From positions 1-40,446 of the forward strand of contig CAZFQG010000032.1 of assembly GCA_964520785.1 (NCBI GenBank): DNA of 40,446 nucleotides. Reading direction: 5' to 3'. The position numbers and the translations under genes are program-made. The first letter of the stretch is position 1. Every line of letters starts with the position of its first letter. Source of the stretch: CAZFQG01 sp964520785 (lineage in GTDB: Bacteria > Planctomycetota > Planctomycetia > Pirellulales > Thermoguttaceae). Below, piece by piece: positions 9,532-18,100 of the stretch. Below the pieces are notes generated by a model that was not told the origin of the DNA, did not search any database, and worked only from the letters and a program-made list of their open reading frames with translations.

Positions 9532-9643
9532 GGGACAACCACGATCCGGAGCCGTCACTGGCGACATCTCTCCACCTCTAGCTCGGGATGGGTTATGATC
9601 ACTAGAGGACAGCGCTGCAACGGAAACCTTCTCGCCCTCTGAA

Positions 9644-9802
9644 GTGACTCCGCATCCAACGCCCGTTGAGGCTCGTACACCTCTTGGTCGTCGCCTGCGC
9701 GAGATCCGCCGGCGAATCGAGTCCAGCGGTGCGCCTTTTCTGGATTGGGATGGTATTGATCGCGACCGCATGGAACGACGAGGAGATCGAAACTCGGGGT
9801 AA
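9644..9802 (+). CDS. Small antitoxin-like protein (partner of a PIN toxin)
   Basis: The frame encodes a 52-residue product from a GTG start, reading ...ARTPLGRRLREIRRR, then GAPFLDWDGIDRDRMERRGDR, and ending in a stop at 9800-9802. The TPLGRRLREIR...LDWDxIxRE-like pattern is typical of small proteins encoded just before PIN-domain toxins in planctomycetes and cyanobacteria, as I remember the family. The start is uncertain because the frame is open upstream to 9599. It lies 5 bases before the PIN remnant. Because that toxin is truncated, this may be a surviving orphan antitoxin. Confidence 0.55.
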   Translation: MTPHPTPVEARTPLGRRLREIRRRIESSGAPFLDWDGIDRDRMERRGDRNSG

Positions 9803-9807
9803 AGCTA

Positions 9808-9904
9808 GTGCCACCAGTGCGTACTTTCATCGATTCCGGGCTGCTTATCGCCGCGGCCCGTGGCAACCATGAATGCTCGCAGCGCGATGCGGATCGATGC
9901 CGCA
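9808..9904 (+). pseudogene. Truncated PIN-domain (VapC-like) toxin remnant
   Basis: From a GTG at 9808 the frame reads VPPVRTFIDSGLLIAAARG, which matches the N-terminus of PIN RNases, including the first catalytic Asp in FIDSG. Similarity fades after about 20 residues, and the DNA then runs into the 3' end of galE on the other strand. At most about 32 codons of a usual 130-150-residue toxin remain. A second frame (ARSAMRID) may preserve a little more, suggesting a frameshift as well as truncation. It looks like a decayed toxin-antitoxin module. Confidence 0.6.
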
Positions 9905-10894
9905 TCAGTCGCCGTAACCGTTCGGGTGGTTGCGGAACCAGTTCCAGGCGGTCTCGACGATGGGATCGATCTCGGTATAGCGCGGCTCCCACTCGATTTC
10001 CGCTTGGATCTTGCTCGGATCGGCAAAGAGAACGGCCGGATCGCCGGGGCGCCGTGGGCCGATTTCCACCGGAATGTCCCGCCCGGTCACGCGGCGGCAT
10101 GCGTCGATGACCTCGCGGACGGAGTACCCCTTTCCGATCCCCAGGTTGTAGAATCGCCGATCCGGGGCACTCAGGGACTGCATCGCCGTGATATGGGCGG
10201 CGCACAGATCGTCCACGTGGATGTAGTCGCGGATGCAGGTGCCGTCGGGAGTTGGATAGTCGTTCCCAAAGACGGTGAGTTTCGGATGCCGTTCGAGGGC
10301 GGTCAGGAGCACGACCGGAATCAGATGGGTCTCCGGTTCGTGGTCCTCCCCCAGGGAGCCGTCCTCGGCGCACCCGGCCACGTTGAAGTAGCGCAGGCTC
10401 GCGAACGCGAATTCCTCGTTGGCCGCGGCGTAATCCTTCAGGACCCGCTCGACGCACCACTTCGACCAGCCGTAGGGGTTGATCGGCGACTGGAGACACG
10501 TCTCGACGATGGGCGTCTTGTCCGGTTCCCCATAGGTCGCGCAGGTGGAACTGAAAACGAGCCTGGTAACGTTCGCCGCTTCCATCGCCTGGAGCAGGCT
10601 GATGGTTCCGGCCGTATTGTTTTCGTAATACAGAAGCGGCTTGTCGACCGATTCGCCGACATAGGCCAGCGCAGCGAAATGCATGACCGCGTCGATTTCC
10701 CAGGTCCGCATTATCTCCGTGAGGCGGCCTTTTTCATTCAAGGAAGCGCGGACGAATTCCGCGCGCGGGTCGACCGCCGCGGCGTGCCCGCGGTAGAGAT
10801 TGTCGATCGCGACGACGCGGAAACCGGCGTCCAATAATTGCTTCACCGCGTGCGATCCGATATACCCAGCGCCACCGACCACCATGACGTTCAT
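9905..10894 (-). CDS. galE: UDP-glucose 4-epimerase
   Basis: A 329-residue extended short-chain dehydrogenase that interconverts UDP-glucose and UDP-galactose with bound NAD. The Rossmann motif GGAGYIGS spans residues 7-14. The catalytic Ser/Thr lie in VFSSTCATYG, and the YxxxK pair is Tyr141-Lys145 in NPYGWSK. RYFNVAG and IRDYIHVDDL are GalE signatures. The ATG at 10894 is set by an AAGGAG ribosome-binding site 7 bases upstream that sits just after the stop of the preceding dehydrogenase gene. The two genes, 11 bases apart, form an operon. The frame continues upstream of this ATG but lacks a better start. Confidence 0.95.
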   Translation of the reverse strand: MNVMVVGGAGYIGSHAVKQLLDAGFRVVAIDNLYRGHAAAVDPRAEFVRASLNEKGRLTEIMRTWEIDAVMHFAALAYVGESVDKPLLYYENNTAGTISLLQAMEAANVTRLVFSSTCATYGEPDKTPIVETCLQSPINPYGWSKWCVERVLKDYAAANEEFAFASLRYFNVAGCAEDGSLGEDHEPETHLIPVVLLTALERHPKLTVFGNDYPTPDGTCIRDYIHVDDLCAAHITAMQSLSAPDRRFYNLGIGKGYSVREVIDACRRVTGRDIPVEIGPRRPGDPAVLFADPSKIQAEIEWEPRYTEIDPIVETAWNWFRNHPNGYGD

Positions 10895-10905
10895 GACCGT
10901 GCTCC

Positions 10906-12057
10906 TTAAGGAATGAGGGCCAGTATTTCCGCGACCTCGTCCGAGCCGATATTCTTGTGTTCCCCGAGCTTCTCTCCGCGCGCTCTGATCGCCGCAACGG
11001 CCCTGTCGCGGTGCTCCTTCGTAATGCCGCACTCCGCAAGCCGCGTCGCCATGCCGGTCTCCGCGAAGAAATCGACCGTCCGCCGGATGATCGCGTCGAT
11101 CGTTTCATCCGAAGTCCCTTCGATTTCCCACACACGCTTGCCGTACTGGAGAAGCTTCTTCCGCTTGTTGGTACGCTGGTGCGAGAGGACCGCCGGCAGG
11201 ACCAGGGCGAGCGTCTGGGCGTGGTCCACGCCGGCCGCCGCGGTCAACTCGTGGCCGATCATGTGGGTCGTCCAATCCTGCGGCACCCCACAGCCGAGAC
11301 TGCAATTGAGCGCATTGGTCGCGCACCACATGAGCGTCGCGCGCGCGTCGTAGTCGTTCGGGTTCTCGCGGACGACCGGGGCGACTTCGACGAGCGTTTG
11401 CAGGACGGCCTCCGATTGCCGGTCTTGCAGGGGCGCGGCGACGTCGTACGTCATGTACTGCTCGAAGACGTGGACGAACGCGTCGACGATGCCGTTGCGG
11501 ACCTGCCGCGCCGGGAGGCTGAACGTCGTTTCGGGATCGAGAATGGAAAACTGGGGATACATGCAGGGGTTGGAGAAAGCGAGCTTCTGGCCGGTCGATT
11601 CCCGGGAGATGACCGAGAAGGGGTTCATCTCCGATCCCGTCGCCGGCAGGGTCAATACCGAGCCCAGCGGGAGCGCCTCGTGGAACTCGGCCCCCTTGTC
11701 GAGCATGTCCCAAGGATCCTCTCCTTCGTATTTCACCGCGGCGGCGATGAACTTCGTCCCGTCCAAAACCGAGCCGCCGCCGACCGCCAGCAGAAACCCG
11801 ATTCCTTCCGCCCGAGCCACGTCGACCGCATTCAAGCACGTTTCGTACCGGGGATTCGGCTCAATTCCGGGAAACTCCAGCACCTCACGGCCTCGAAGGG
11901 CCGAGCGGACCTGCTCGTAGACGCCGTTTTGCTTAATCGATCCTCCGCCATAGGTCAAGAGGACCTTTTGCTCCTTCGGAATCAACGAGGCGAGCCGCCT
12001 GATCGTCCCCTTCCCAAACTCGATCCGCACCGGGTTCCAATAAGAAAAATTCAACAT
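10906..12057 (-). CDS. YqhD-type iron-containing alcohol dehydrogenase / aldehyde reductase
   Basis: A 383-residue group III metal-dependent alcohol dehydrogenase. The start LNFSYWNPVRIEFGKG and the TYGGGS motif resemble E. coli YqhD (NADPH-dependent aldehyde reductase) and clostridial butanol dehydrogenases. AVGGGSVLDG lies near residues 91-100. The metal ligands Asp192, His196, His265 and His279 sit two positions before those of YqhD. The start ATG at 12057 follows GGAAAGG. It is the first gene of a two-gene operon with galE. The substrate is probably a short-chain or toxic aldehyde; a link to galactose metabolism is not evident. Confidence 0.92.
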   Translation of the reverse strand: MLNFSYWNPVRIEFGKGTIRRLASLIPKEQKVLLTYGGGSIKQNGVYEQVRSALRGREVLEFPGIEPNPRYETCLNAVDVARAEGIGFLLAVGGGSVLDGTKFIAAAVKYEGEDPWDMLDKGAEFHEALPLGSVLTLPATGSEMNPFSVISRESTGQKLAFSNPCMYPQFSILDPETTFSLPARQVRNGIVDAFVHVFEQYMTYDVAAPLQDRQSEAVLQTLVEVAPVVRENPNDYDARATLMWCATNALNCSLGCGVPQDWTTHMIGHELTAAAGVDHAQTLALVLPAVLSHQRTNKRKKLLQYGKRVWEIEGTSDETIDAIIRRTVDFFAETGMATRLAECGITKEHRDRAVAAIRARGEKLGEHKNIGSDEVAEILALIP

Positions 12058-12179
12058 TCGGCAACCTTTCCGCTTTGCGATTAATCCTGGATTCTGGGTT
12101 TTATTTTAGGGAAAGAGCATGTCGGCCGCTACCGAGGTTTTCTGGAAAGTGCGAAAAACCTGTCGCTTCGGTGCTCCGT

Positions 12180-12280
12180 CAACACTGAGGTTTTGGTTTG
12201 GCTGCGCGCCGCAGTACGGCAATCGCCCGGATGAAATCCAAACGGCCACCCCAATTCCTTCGTTTGACAAAGCACGAACC
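12180..12280 (+). repeat. Dispersed intergenic repeat, copy B
   Basis: Homologous to copy A at 7271-7370, with one single-base indel near 12190 and about 81% identity over the last 80 bases. In this copy ctgcg-cgc-cgcag (12202-12214) forms a small perfect hairpin. Like copy A it lies upstream of a plus-strand gene, with a promoter just beyond its right end. Confidence 0.8.
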
Positions 12281-12300
12281 GAAAGTGGCTTTCCCGCCGA

Positions 12301-12330
12301 TTGGCGCGCCTAGGGAGGCCGTGTTAGAAT
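12301..12330 (+). promoter_or_regulatory. Sigma-70-like promoter upstream of DUF1570-like gene
   Basis: -35 TTGGCG (12301-12306) and -10 TAGAAT (12325-12330) are separated by 18 bp. The -35 box starts 20 bases after the end of repeat copy B. The predicted leader is about 105 bases. Confidence 0.5.
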
Positions 12331-12442
12331 AGTTCCAGGTCGTGAGGTCGCGGTTTTTCGCTGCCTCATGGTGAACGAGCATTTTTGGGACGAACGGCAA
12401 GCGCTCTCGGCTCACGAACTCCTTCGCATGGGGGGTATTTTA

Positions 12443-13918
12443 ATGCGATTTCTCCTTTCGGGTATCCTCGTTATCGTGGCCCTTTGGCCTTCCGTCCTTT
12501 CGGCGGACATCCTTCTTTATCCGCTTCCGGGTACGAAGCTCGCGTTCGTGCTCCAGGGGGAGGTGATGGTCAATCCGGGCGGGACGGTCACGTTCCGTCA
12601 CCCCAATATGGGCAACCTCTACTTCCGGGTGAATGACGTCAGTTGGTACGACATTCCCTCGACGCCGACGCTTGCCACTCGGCAGATTCAGAAGGCTTCG
12701 ACGGCTCAAGACGTGGAGGCTTGTCTGAAGGCGGCGAACTGGGCGCTCCATCAGGGGCTTTTGCGGAAGTTCTACGAGGCGGCCTCGGCGGCCTGGCAGA
12801 TATCCCCGGACCATCCCACCGTGCAAAGACTGGCCGCGTTACGCCGGAAGATGGACGCCGCGGTTTTAGTCTCTCGGGAGCAAGAAGCGATCATGCGCAA
12901 GTTCGTGCCTTCGTCGGACAAAATGCAGTTCGTCCGCAGCCGGCACTTTCTCCTTCTGCACGACACTCCACCAACGCCGCAAGGCAAGGCGAGGAAGACG
13001 CGGGCACACCAACGACTCGAGCTTCTGGAGACGGTATACGAGAGTTTTCTGCTGAAGTTCTGTTTGGCCGGCGTGGAACTGGAAGTACCGCGAGAGCACC
13101 TGATGGCCGTCCTCTTCGCCGAAAAAGAGGATTATCTCCGGTTCTCGACCGGATTGAGGCCGGAACTGGCCAAGGCCTCGGGCTATTACACCAAGAAGGA
13201 CAATATCTCGGTCTTTTTCGACCAGGGAACGAATGAGATATTCCAGGTTCTGGATCAACTCAACGGCAAGCTCCAGGAAGTGAAGAAGCGCGCAATCAAG
13301 CAACGGGGTCCCGGTACCGCCGATCTGGTCCGATTGGTCGACACGCTCAACCTGCTGACCATGGTCGCCCGGGAGAACTCCGATATCGAGGTGGTCAGCC
13401 ATGAAGCCACGCACCACATGGCGGCCGCCACGGGCTTGATGCCGAACGACGCCCAAGTACCGCTGTGGGCGGCGGAAGGGCTGGCGACTTATTTCGAGTC
13501 TCCCAAGGAGGCGGCCTGGAGCGGAATCGGCGCCGTCAACGAGGAACGGCTCGACTGGTACCGAGCCCTGGCACAAGACGGCCGGCACTCGAACGTCGAC
13601 TTCATCGCTTCCGACCGGATATTCATGAACGCGAAGACCGATGAGGCGGTATTGCACGGCTACGGCCAGTCTTGGGGACTGACCCACTTCTTAATGGAAC
13701 GCCATCCCACGAAACTCATCGAGTACTATCGCGCCGTGGGCCGAAGACGTCCCAATCCCGACAAGCCCGGGGAACCTCCCATGCCGGCGACGCCGGACGA
13801 GAACCTCGCGGCGTTCGAGGAGGTATTCGGCTCGGACCGGTCCGCGTTGCAGGCGGAATGGCGGCGCTACATGAGCGAACTGAAGACGGATATCGAAATG
13901 GTGCTGGGCCTGAAATAG
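12443..13918 (+). CDS. Secreted HExxH metalloprotease-like protein (DUF1570/peptidase MA-like)
   Basis: The protein has 491 residues from the ATG at 12443, chosen because it begins a clean signal peptide (MRFLLSGILVIVALWPSVLSA). Upstream in-frame ATGs at 12368 and 12428 would bury it. The zinc motif HEATHH is at 320-325, and a Glu at 345 in WAAEGLATYFE gives HExxH-(20)-E spacing as in gluzincins. Planctomycete DUF1570 proteins share this pattern. The N-terminal 170 residues look like a small all-beta region and then helical TPR-like repeats (ACLKAANWALHQGLL... AWQISPDHPTVQRLAALRRKM). It probably acts outside the cytoplasm on protein or peptidoglycan-linked peptide; no substrate is known. Confidence 0.82.
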   Translation: MRFLLSGILVIVALWPSVLSADILLYPLPGTKLAFVLQGEVMVNPGGTVTFRHPNMGNLYFRVNDVSWYDIPSTPTLATRQIQKASTAQDVEACLKAANWALHQGLLRKFYEAASAAWQISPDHPTVQRLAALRRKMDAAVLVSREQEAIMRKFVPSSDKMQFVRSRHFLLLHDTPPTPQGKARKTRAHQRLELLETVYESFLLKFCLAGVELEVPREHLMAVLFAEKEDYLRFSTGLRPELAKASGYYTKKDNISVFFDQGTNEIFQVLDQLNGKLQEVKKRAIKQRGPGTADLVRLVDTLNLLTMVARENSDIEVVSHEATHHMAAATGLMPNDAQVPLWAAEGLATYFESPKEAAWSGIGAVNEERLDWYRALAQDGRHSNVDFIASDRIFMNAKTDEAVLHGYGQSWGLTHFLMERHPTKLIEYYRAVGRRRPNPDKPGEPPMPATPDENLAAFEEVFGSDRSALQAEWRRYMSELKTDIEMVLGLK

Positions 13919-14102
13919 GGCCGCTTTCGAGAAGATCGTAAGGGTAAGCGTTCGTAAGAAAGAACCCGACCCAGGTCGTGACTACCCAGAACACGAGCAA
14001 CCATGGGCCGGTTCGTTCCTTGGCCTTTGGGTCGTTCCATGCGCGAGGATCGCTTCGTCGCTGCAGACGCGGGAGGGTAAACGGCACCACCGGGGCAGAA
14101 GA

Positions 14103-15104
14103 CTATTTCTCGTCTTTTGCCGCCTTGAGCACTTCCTCCACCGAAACCGGTTGCCCTCCTCGTCGCTTGCTTTCTTCGGCGGCCGCCATGAAGGCGAAGA
14201 CGCCGATCGTCTCTTCGGGTGCGACCGGGGGTTTCCCGGTCTTGAAGAAATGGGCGATTTCCACTACCAGGGGGCGATAATCGTAGTACTGGTCGTGGTA
14301 GACGATCTTTTTCTCGCCGAAGACGGTCACCCCCAGCCCCGTCTTGTGCGTGTGTTCGCGAATGCCGCGGAAGGTCCCCACGCGACCGTCGCTCCAAATG
14401 CCGGTGACCGTTTCGGTATACGGTGTTTGCGCGGCGGTCACCGTCTTGCACCCGGGGCCGAGAACGGTATGCAGCAGTTCCACGCCGTGGCAACCGTACC
14501 AGAAAAGGTCCGGGTGGTGCGGCGCCGCGCGGCACTGGCTGTAGGCGTCGCACCCGACTATCCTTCCGACCGTCTCATCCATCGTCAATTCGATGTATCC
14601 GGGGCTGAAACGGCTGGAGGAGCTTCCGAAGCAGGGGGTGCCGTGTTTCTCCGCGCACGCGAAGATGGCCACGACGTCTGCGAGCGATGCCGCGAACGGC
14701 TTATCGACGAAGACCGGCTTCTTCGCCGCCAGGGCGGCTTCCGCCTGCGCCAGGTGGGGCCGACCGTCGACGCTCATGACCATCACGGCGTCCGACTTCT
14801 CCACGAGGGCCTCCAGCGAGTCGACGATCTCGATTCCCATCTCGCGGAGTTGCTCGGTGAACCCCTTTACGCGGTCCCGGCTGAGCGGGAAGTCGTCGCT
14901 GCCACCGGGGAACCCATACACGACGCGGACGCCGCGGACCTCCTCCGGCGCGTCCGGATCGTTCATGATCTTCGCGTAGGCGACGACATGGGACGTATCG
15001 AGCCCGATCATGCCGACCCGGATGGGTGCCTCTTCCGCAAAGAGGGCGGCCGAGAAGAAGGCCGGCACCAGGAACGAGACGGCCGGAAGCCAATTCAACG
15101 TCAT
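14103..15104 (-). CDS. Exported Gfo/Idh/MocA-family oxidoreductase
   Basis: A 333-residue protein with a clear signal peptide (MTLNWLPAVSFLVPAFFSAALFAEE) and then a Rossmann start, IRVGMIGLDTSHVV. The usual GxGxxG is replaced by GLDTSH, which is also seen in related planctomycete proteins. The family EKP-type motif appears as VDKPFAASLAD. Such proteins normally oxidise or epimerise sugars with NAD(P). An exported copy would need folded export with cofactor or a cofactor-free role. The ATG follows AAGGAG at 7-base spacing. It begins 50 bases after the HzsA-related gene, so the two are probably co-transcribed. Confidence 0.87.
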   Translation of the reverse strand: MTLNWLPAVSFLVPAFFSAALFAEEAPIRVGMIGLDTSHVVAYAKIMNDPDAPEEVRGVRVVYGFPGGSDDFPLSRDRVKGFTEQLREMGIEIVDSLEALVEKSDAVMVMSVDGRPHLAQAEAALAAKKPVFVDKPFAASLADVVAIFACAEKHGTPCFGSSSSRFSPGYIELTMDETVGRIVGCDAYSQCRAAPHHPDLFWYGCHGVELLHTVLGPGCKTVTAAQTPYTETVTGIWSDGRVGTFRGIREHTHKTGLGVTVFGEKKIVYHDQYYDYRPLVVEIAHFFKTGKPPVAPEETIGVFAFMAAAEESKRRGGQPVSVEEVLKAAKDEK

Positions 15105-15154
15105 GACATTCTCCTTCGGAACGCGGGAACTCGACGGCTACTTCCGTGGCGATT

Positions 15155-18100
15155 CTATTCTTCCATCACGACGCGGAATCCGACGTTGAACACCGGCTGC
15201 CAGGGTTGGTATTTCAGGCGGAAGCCGCTCCGCGCCCTGTGCGGCCTGTCACGCCACGATCCACCTCGGACGACCTTCACGGTGGTCGGATTCCCCGCCT
15301 CGCGACCGTCCGCGGCGACGTAGGGATAGGGGCGGTAATCGGACGACGTCCATTCCGCGACACTGCCGTGCATGTCGTGAAGACCCCACGGGTTCGCCTC
15401 GTAATGGGCCACGTCGCCAGCGTACATCCGGCCGTCGTTGAATCCTTCGGCCATGGGGATGAATGCCATCCAATCGGGCGGGTTCTTAATTGGTTGGGGG
15501 TCCACGCCGGCGACGACGAACAGCTTCAGGCTTTCGTCGGCCAGGTCCGCCTTCGCCGTGAAGTCGTCTCCCGTCTGGCCCCACCACATGGGCGTATCGG
15601 AGCCGGCGCGGCAGGCCCACTCCCACTCCGCCTCTGTCGGCAGCCGGCAGACGCGCCCCGTCTTCGCGCTAAGCCACCGGCAGAAGTCGTTCGCCTGCTT
15701 CCAGGTGATTCGGATGACCGGCTGATTCGGGGCGTTCGCGACGTAGCCGGGCCGCGTGTGGTCCTTGCTCTGCTGGTCGATATAGCGGCTGTCATGGGAG
15801 GCATCGAATTCGGCGAACATCGCGTTGGTCACCTCCGTCGTCATCATCCGGAAGGGCCTCGCGATCGTCACGGGGGACCGCGGTAATTCATCGCGGTCGC
15901 CGCCGACGTCCCCCATCACGAACGAACCCGCCGGAATGGGCACGAACGTCATTACCACGCCGTCGTTTAATTCAACCGCGCGCGGTTCGCCTCGTTGCAT
16001 CTGAGTGGCGACCTGGGCGGAGAAGGGCCAACCCGACACGGCCGGCGCCGAATAGTCCGGCTCCGGCAATTCCTCCGGTTTGACGAACTCCGGCTTCGGC
16101 GGCAGGGGCCGTTTCGCGTCCTCCTCCGGGCGATAATCAACTCCGGCGTACTTGAGGAGGTTTTCGCTGTACTTCGCGGCAATGTGCTCGATCGGCTCGC
16201 GAAGGTTATGTCCGATCCCGCCCGCCTCGGCGATTTCCGTCCACGTGGCGAAGTAGGGAACGTTCATGTCGATCCAGAGATTGAGCAAATACCGCGACTT
16301 CTCGTCTAGTTGGACGTTATGGTGCCCTTTTTCCAGCATCTGCGTCAGTTCGCTCGTCGAGCTGTGATATTCCATGGGGCGGAACATGTGGTAGTCGCTT
16401 TCCGGACCGGGCCGCCGGGTATATCCGTGCAGGGCGTGGTACGAATACGAGAACCCGCTGGGACCCTGGGCCGTGTTCGCGAAGTTCGGACGGCCTTCCT
16501 CTTGGCCGTCGTGGCAACCGACGCAATACCGGTCGAGAATGGGCTGGATTTCGTGCTTGAACCCGACCATTCGGGGTCCGCCGTAAGGGGCTTCCAGCTT
16601 CATCGGCTTGCTTTGTCCGGCCATCGTGAACCTGGAGGGGGGCGTCGTATTCTGCTTTTCATGGCATCCGACGCACGAGACCCGTTCTCCCGGCTGTCCG
16701 ACGAACCACGACCGCATCAGTTGCAGTGCCGCGCCGTCCTTGTCGAGCGGCTGAATCGCGACCGGCATATTCGCCGGGATCTCGAAAACCGCGGAGCCGT
16801 CCTCCTGCACCGGCACCTCGCCGAGAATCCGTTTACAGTCCCACGAACTCTCCATTCCGACCATGTGGTGACCGCCGATGAGCCGGTAGCCGAAACTGTA
16901 CGTGAACAGCCGCAGACTTGTGACATGTCCCCGCGGGACACCCCTGAGACCGTCCCCCATGTACACGTCCGTAAGATAGACGGTCGCCTCTTTCTTGGTC
17001 AGGTCCACTTGGGACGGAATCGCCGGCGGGGTCGGTCGCGGCGCAAGCGGGACCGGTTCGTACAGTCCGTACGCCGGCTCCTCGTGCAGCAGCAGCATAT
17101 TGTCGAACACGTCGACCAGATAAATACCCCGGTTGCTTTGCGGCGTCGGCTGCATCGAGACGAGGAAGTACTTGTCGCTCAGCGGCCAGGGATGGAGGAA
17201 CTTGGGCCAGGAGGCGTCCACCAACTGGTCAATGATCGGGCCCGGTACCTTCTCATCGCGTCCCGGAATCCGTTGCACGGCGCCGGCGTTCTCCTGACGG
17301 CCCTTCGCCGGATCGAAAATGCACAACTCACCGACCCGCGCCACGCCGTGGTGACCCGAGACGATTCCGACGAACTTGGTGGGATGGTTGGGGCAGGCCT
17401 TCGCGAAGAACAGACTGTTGGGCCAGAATGAGTTGCTCCCGTAGTGTTCCATCTGGCGGGTTCCGTCCGGATTCATGCTGAAAAGCACCCGCGTGAAATA
17501 ATGCGGGGTGTCGGTATATTCCCACCTCAGGTACATGACCCGACCATTATTGAGTATGGTGGGGCACCAATCCTGGTCCTGCTCGAATGTGAGCTGGCGG
17601 ACCGTCTTCCGATCGGGTTCGAGGCGGTAGAGATTCGCCACGTCGTTCGTTCCGCCCACGCAGGGAACGCCGAGCATGGTCGCCGTCGAACTGAAAATGA
17701 TCGCCCCGTCCGGCGTGTAGATCGCTTCGGCGTTGTCGACCTGTTCTCCCATGTCGGGCGTGACCTGAATCATCTCCCGCGTGGCCATATCGACTTCGAA
17801 GACGTGCCATTCGTTGTCCGTCCCCAAGGAGGTGACCAGCATCCGGTCGGCGTCCCAATGGAGGCACATGTCGCCGAGAAAGGTGTCGGTCTTCGGCTGG
17901 AGGAAGGTTTCCGCCCTGCCATCCGGCCGAGGCGGGGAAAGGGTGGCGATCTCGTTTCCGTATCCTCCCTTGCCGCGCGAGCAACTGCTGATCCAGTTAT
18001 TCAGAAGACCCGCGTTCCGGGCCCTGCGGAACAAAAGCGCGTCGAAGTCCATGAGTGGGTTGCTCAAGAGGGCGTCTCGGCGGAGTGATTCGTAGTCCGC

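Larger units (their letters stand above)
12058..12442. other. Non-coding region between yqhD-like and DUF1570-like genes
   Basis: This 385-base region between divergent genes contains copy B of the dispersed repeat (12180-12280) and a promoter (12301-12330) for the plus-strand gene. The short plus-strand open frame at 12119-12313 runs through the repeat and is not convincing as a gene. Confidence 0.75.

Noticed and set aside
13716..14090. Minus-strand frame with a membrane-like stretch (WLLVFWVVTTWVGFFL) just downstream of the Gfo/Idh gene
   Set aside because: It starts at GTG without a ribosome-binding site and runs 200 bases antisense through the DUF1570-like gene; no family resemblance. 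It could be a small real protein, but support is too thin.
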